A DNA stretch of 6,635 nt from an uncultured Butyrivibrio sp. (lineage in GTDB: Bacteria; Bacillota; Clostridia; Lachnospirales; Lachnospiraceae), in contig CAJTON010000016.1 of the NCBI GenBank assembly GCA_910577605.1, positions 1,908-8,542 on the forward strand. The letters run 5' to 3'. Within the stretch, counting starts at the first letter, position 1. Each line of letters begins with the position of its first letter. Shown here piece after piece: positions 4,407-6,635 of the stretch. A program made the position numbers and the translations under genes. The notes under the pieces were generated by a model. That model worked only from the letters and a program-made list of their open reading frames with translations, had not been told where the DNA came from and did not search any database.

Positions 4407-5906
4407 TTATTTTACCTTGCAGCTTGCGCTGACAATTCCGCACGCAGGAACCGTAAGCGTATGCGTTCTGCCGCTCCAGTTTTCGCTTCTGCGCGTCTGT
4501 TTAACCTTGTCAGGCTCCTCAAATGTGTTGCAGTCGTGCATATCTCCTGTCAGAACGGAAACAGCCGCTTCGCCGTCAAATACAAAACCTTCGGGCAGAG
4601 CGATCTCGATCTCCGCCTCATCCGTCAAAGAAGCGTTTGAGACCGTCAGCGTGAGAACCTTTACTCCGTTTTGCTCTTTGATGGACGCGGACTGCGAAAG
4701 CGCGGGTATCCTCACTTCGTCCGTTCCCGTTTCGCTATTGAATACGGCGCTCTCCACAAGCCTTGCGCCCTGATGCTCCTTGTACATATCAAAGACCTCG
4801 TAGGTGGGCGTTTTGACTATTTTTGCGCCCTCGGTCAGTATCATCGCCTGAAGAACGTTTACGACCTGCGCGATATTCGCCATCGCTATCCTCGTGCATC
4901 TGCTGTTGAAAATATTGAGGTTGATGGAGGCTACAAGCGCGTCTCTCATGGTGTTCTGCTGAAAAAGAAATCCGGGATTGGTGCCGGGCTCCACATCGTA
5001 CCATGTGCCCCATTCGTCCACGATAAGGCTTATCTCATGCTCCTTGTCGAGCTCGTCCATTATCGCGAGATGCTTGTCAATTATCTCCTCAATATAGCGT
5101 GTCCCTCGGAGCGTCACATAGTAATCCTTTTCGTTAAAATCGGTCGCGCTGCCCTTATGCTCCCAATCGTATGGGATAGTGTAATAATGCAGGCTGATGG
5201 CTTTCGTATGCCATTTATTGACATGGCTCAAAAGCTCTCTCGTCCAGTTGTAATCGTCGGCGCTCGGACCGCACGCTATCTTATAAAGATGATTATCGCC
5301 GTAATCCTTGCAGAACTGCTGGTATTTCTTATATTCGCTAGCGTAATACTGAGGTTCCATGCTGCCTCCGCAGCCCCAGTTTTCGTTGCCGATTCCTATA
5401 TATTTTACCTTCCACGGCTCCTTGCGCCCGTTTTTTTCGCGCAGTTTGGAAAATGTCGATTCGCCGGGAGCCGTCATATATTCTATCCATTCGGCAGCCT
5501 CCTGAACCGTACCGCTTCCGACATTTACAGAAATATAAGGCTCGCAGCCTATCTGCTCGCACAGATCAAGAAATTCGTGGGTTCCGAAGCTGTTGTCCTC
5601 AACCACGCCGCCCCAGTTTGTGTTGACCATGCGCCTTCTTTCCTCAAGCGGACCTATTCCGTCCTTCCAGTGGTACTCGTCGGCAAAGCAGCCGCCTGGC
5701 CAGCGCAGCACGGGGAGCCTGACCGCCTTGAGCGCGTCCACGACGTCGTTTCTGATGCCGTTTGTGTTGGGAATATCCGAATCCCTTCCCACAAAAATAC
5801 CCTCATATATGCACCTTCCCAGATGCTCGGAAAAATGCCCGTATATCTCCGGCGCGATTGTTCCTATCTCATTATTTGGATTTACGGTAAGAACTGTTTT
5901 TATCAT
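4407..5906 (-). CDS. abfA: GH51 non-reducing-end alpha-L-arabinofuranosidase, intracellular
   Basis: A 499-residue retaining glycoside hydrolase of family GH51 that removes terminal alpha-L-arabinofuranosyl residues from arabinan and arabinoxylan fragments. The (beta/alpha)8 barrel includes RWPGGCFADEYHWKDGIGP (about 68-86) and NTNWGG. The acid/base is Glu175 in GIGNENWGCGG and the nucleophile is Glu298 in IVDEWGTWY. Glu175 has the same number as I recall for the acid/base of Geobacillus AbfA. A C-terminal beta-sandwich follows from about residue 375. There is no signal peptide, so it probably acts on imported oligosaccharides. I chose ATG 5906 because AGGAGG (5913-5918) lies 6 nt upstream and MIKTVLTVNP is the normal family start. 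An upstream ATG at 5990 would overlap the GH5 gene and add a basic non-homologous extension. It follows the GH5 gene by 20 nt and precedes the DUF6171-type gene by 13 nt. Confidence 0.96.
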   Translation of the reverse strand: MIKTVLTVNPNNEIGTIAPEIYGHFSEHLGRCIYEGIFVGRDSDIPNTNGIRNDVVDALKAVRLPVLRWPGGCFADEYHWKDGIGPLEERRRMVNTNWGGVVEDNSFGTHEFLDLCEQIGCEPYISVNVGSGTVQEAAEWIEYMTAPGESTFSKLREKNGRKEPWKVKYIGIGNENWGCGGSMEPQYYASEYKKYQQFCKDYGDNHLYKIACGPSADDYNWTRELLSHVNKWHTKAISLHYYTIPYDWEHKGSATDFNEKDYYVTLRGTRYIEEIIDKHLAIMDELDKEHEISLIVDEWGTWYDVEPGTNPGFLFQQNTMRDALVASINLNIFNSRCTRIAMANIAQVVNVLQAMILTEGAKIVKTPTYEVFDMYKEHQGARLVESAVFNSETGTDEVRIPALSQSASIKEQNGVKVLTLTVSNASLTDEAEIEIALPEGFVFDGEAAVSVLTGDMHDCNTFEEPDKVKQTRRSENWSGRTHTLTVPACGIVSASCKVK

Positions 5907-5912
5907 AAAGAA

Positions 5913-5918
5913 CCTCCT
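5913..5918 (-). promoter_or_regulatory. Shine-Dalgarno AGGAGG of the GH51 gene
   Basis: AGGAGG lies 6 nt upstream of ATG 5906, within the 20-nt gap after the GH5 stop. It selects this start over the upstream in-frame ATG at 5990, which would lie within the end of the GH5 gene. Confidence 0.85.
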
Positions 5919-5926
5919 GAAATATT

Positions 5927-6635
5927 TTATTTTCCGGCTTCCGCGCCTTTTAAAAGCGCTTCCGCGATTTCGGGATAAGCAAATTCGCATTTGCTCCGGT
6001 CAAAAATACCGAAAAGCTCGCCGTCGCCCTCAAAGGCGTTGTTGTCCCACCAGAAGCATACCATGCCGCGCTCCCTTGCGGCGGCTGCATAATGCTCGGC
6101 GAAATCAACTCTCGCCGCTGTGTTTCCGCTTTTGTTCCTTGCCCCGAATTCGTCGATTATCACGGGGATACCTTTGTCGATATATTTTCTTTTAAGCCTG
6201 TCCATGAAGCTCGTTATGCTGACAAGGTCCTTCGTGGTTTCAGAGGACCATTTGTCGGTGCCGGGATACTCAAGAGCAAACTCATAAGGCGTGTAGGCGT
6301 GTACGGATATGATGATACGGTTTTCGTTGCCTTCAATATCCTTAGGAATGACAAAGCCGGCATTCAGCGCGCCGTCCGGAGAAGCGTCGTAGCCAGGACA
6401 CGCGAGATAACGCGTGGCGTTGTTTCCTCCGGTCTTTCTCACCGTATCGACAAACGCCTGATTTAATTTGTTTACGCACTCGACCGCGTCCTTGCAGTCG
6501 GCCGAATCATTGAGCCACCACTCGTTGTTGTGTCCGACCATACGGGGCTCGTTCATTCCCTCGAAAATAAGATGATTGTCGTATTCCCCGAACGTTTCGG
6601 CAAGCTGCGCCCATATCGAGGTCACATAGTTTACC
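5927..6635 (-). CDS. GH5 endoglucanase-like glycoside hydrolase, C-terminal part (5' end outside window)
   Basis: The frame is open to the right edge (it reads ...VNYVTSIWAQLAETF), so the visible 235 residues are the C-terminal two thirds or so of a GH5 catalytic domain. Retaining GH5 marks are present: the acid/base in FEGMNEPR (Glu codon 6550-6548), the H-x-Y pair in ISVHAYTPY, and the nucleophile in VIIDEFGARN (Glu codon 6151-6149), followed by CFWWDNN. The segment NEPRMVGHNNEWW...NKLNQAFVDTVR resembles GH5 subfamily 4-type enzymes of rumen and gut Clostridia, which act on beta-1,4-glucan, lichenan or xyloglucan; the substrate is inference. The protein ends soon after the barrel (LLKGAEAGK) with no dockerin or carbohydrate-binding module at this end. 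Any signal peptide or other module would be in the missing 5' part. It is probably the first partner in an operon with the GH51 gene. Confidence 0.92.
   Translation of the reverse strand, partial: VNYVTSIWAQLAETFGEYDNHLIFEGMNEPRMVGHNNEWWLNDSADCKDAVECVNKLNQAFVDTVRKTGGNNATRYLACPGYDASPDGALNAGFVIPKDIEGNENRIIISVHAYTPYEFALEYPGTDKWSSETTKDLVSITSFMDRLKRKYIDKGIPVIIDEFGARNKSGNTAARVDFAEHYAAAARERGMVCFWWDNNAFEGDGELFGIFDRSKCEFAYPEIAEALLKGAEAGK

Noticed and set aside
4671..5978. 435-codon open frame on the plus strand opposite the GH51 gene
   Set aside because: It is fully antisense to a clear glycoside hydrolase, its translation resembles no family, and it is explained by the codon bias of the real gene.
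4407..5990. Longer 527-aa start for the GH51 enzyme
   Set aside because: The extra 28 residues are basic and unlike the family, overlap the end of the GH5 gene, and lack an RBS; ATG 5906 has AGGAGG at 6 nt.

Overview
The window looks like chromosomal DNA of an anaerobic, fibre-degrading Firmicute of the class Clostridia (Ruminococcaceae/Oscillospiraceae- or Lachnospiraceae-like, gut or rumen). The basis is the gene set (GH5 and GH51 glycoside hydrolases, a DUF6171-type Cys-rich protein, a bacterial acyl-ACP thioesterase, a DIP1984-like protein), the strong GGAGG-type ribosome binding sites and a consensus sigma-A promoter. The taxonomic call is inference; there is no rRNA or marker gene. Every gene I can support is on the minus strand, so transcription runs from position 6635 towards 1.

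In transcription order: the C-terminal part of a GH5 endoglucanase-like protein (5927-6635, 5' end outside the window); a complete intracellular GH51 alpha-L-arabinofuranosidase (4407-5906); a small seven-cysteine DUF6171-type protein (4127-4393); an acyl-ACP thioesterase with a TTG start (3365-4102); an unrecognised 195-aa protein (2753-3340) that overlaps a DinB-like protein (2232-2756) by ATGA; and a DIP1984-like coiled-coil protein (1741-2193). Gaps are 13-38 nt or negative and no terminator hairpin is visible, so these seven genes could be one transcript. The two hydrolases fit a job in hemicellulose/beta-glucan use. The remaining genes look like housekeeping passengers rather than one pathway.

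A 206-nt intergenic stretch (1535-1740) follows. It holds a structured element with an excellent tRNA-type T-arm and a serine-type D-arm, but it does not fold into a normal cloverleaf. A perfect TATAAT sits at its 5' side and a 12-bp palindrome lies downstream of it. Next comes a reading frame coding for a zinc-dependent phospholipase C-like domain fused to a DSP/PTP-type tyrosine phosphatase domain (272-1534). A single in-frame TAG at 704-706 interrupts it inside the phosphatase domain; the frame is otherwise intact and keeps the HCAAGKDR active site.

At the left edge, a consensus promoter (TTGATT-17-TATAAT) and a strong RBS precede the first 31 codons of a secreted protein with a signal peptide (1-93), which runs off the window. 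I see no CRISPR array, insertion sequence, integrase or phage gene, and no clear multi-gene defence system. The observations most worth following up are the amber-split fusion gene and the non-canonical tRNA-like element just upstream of it.
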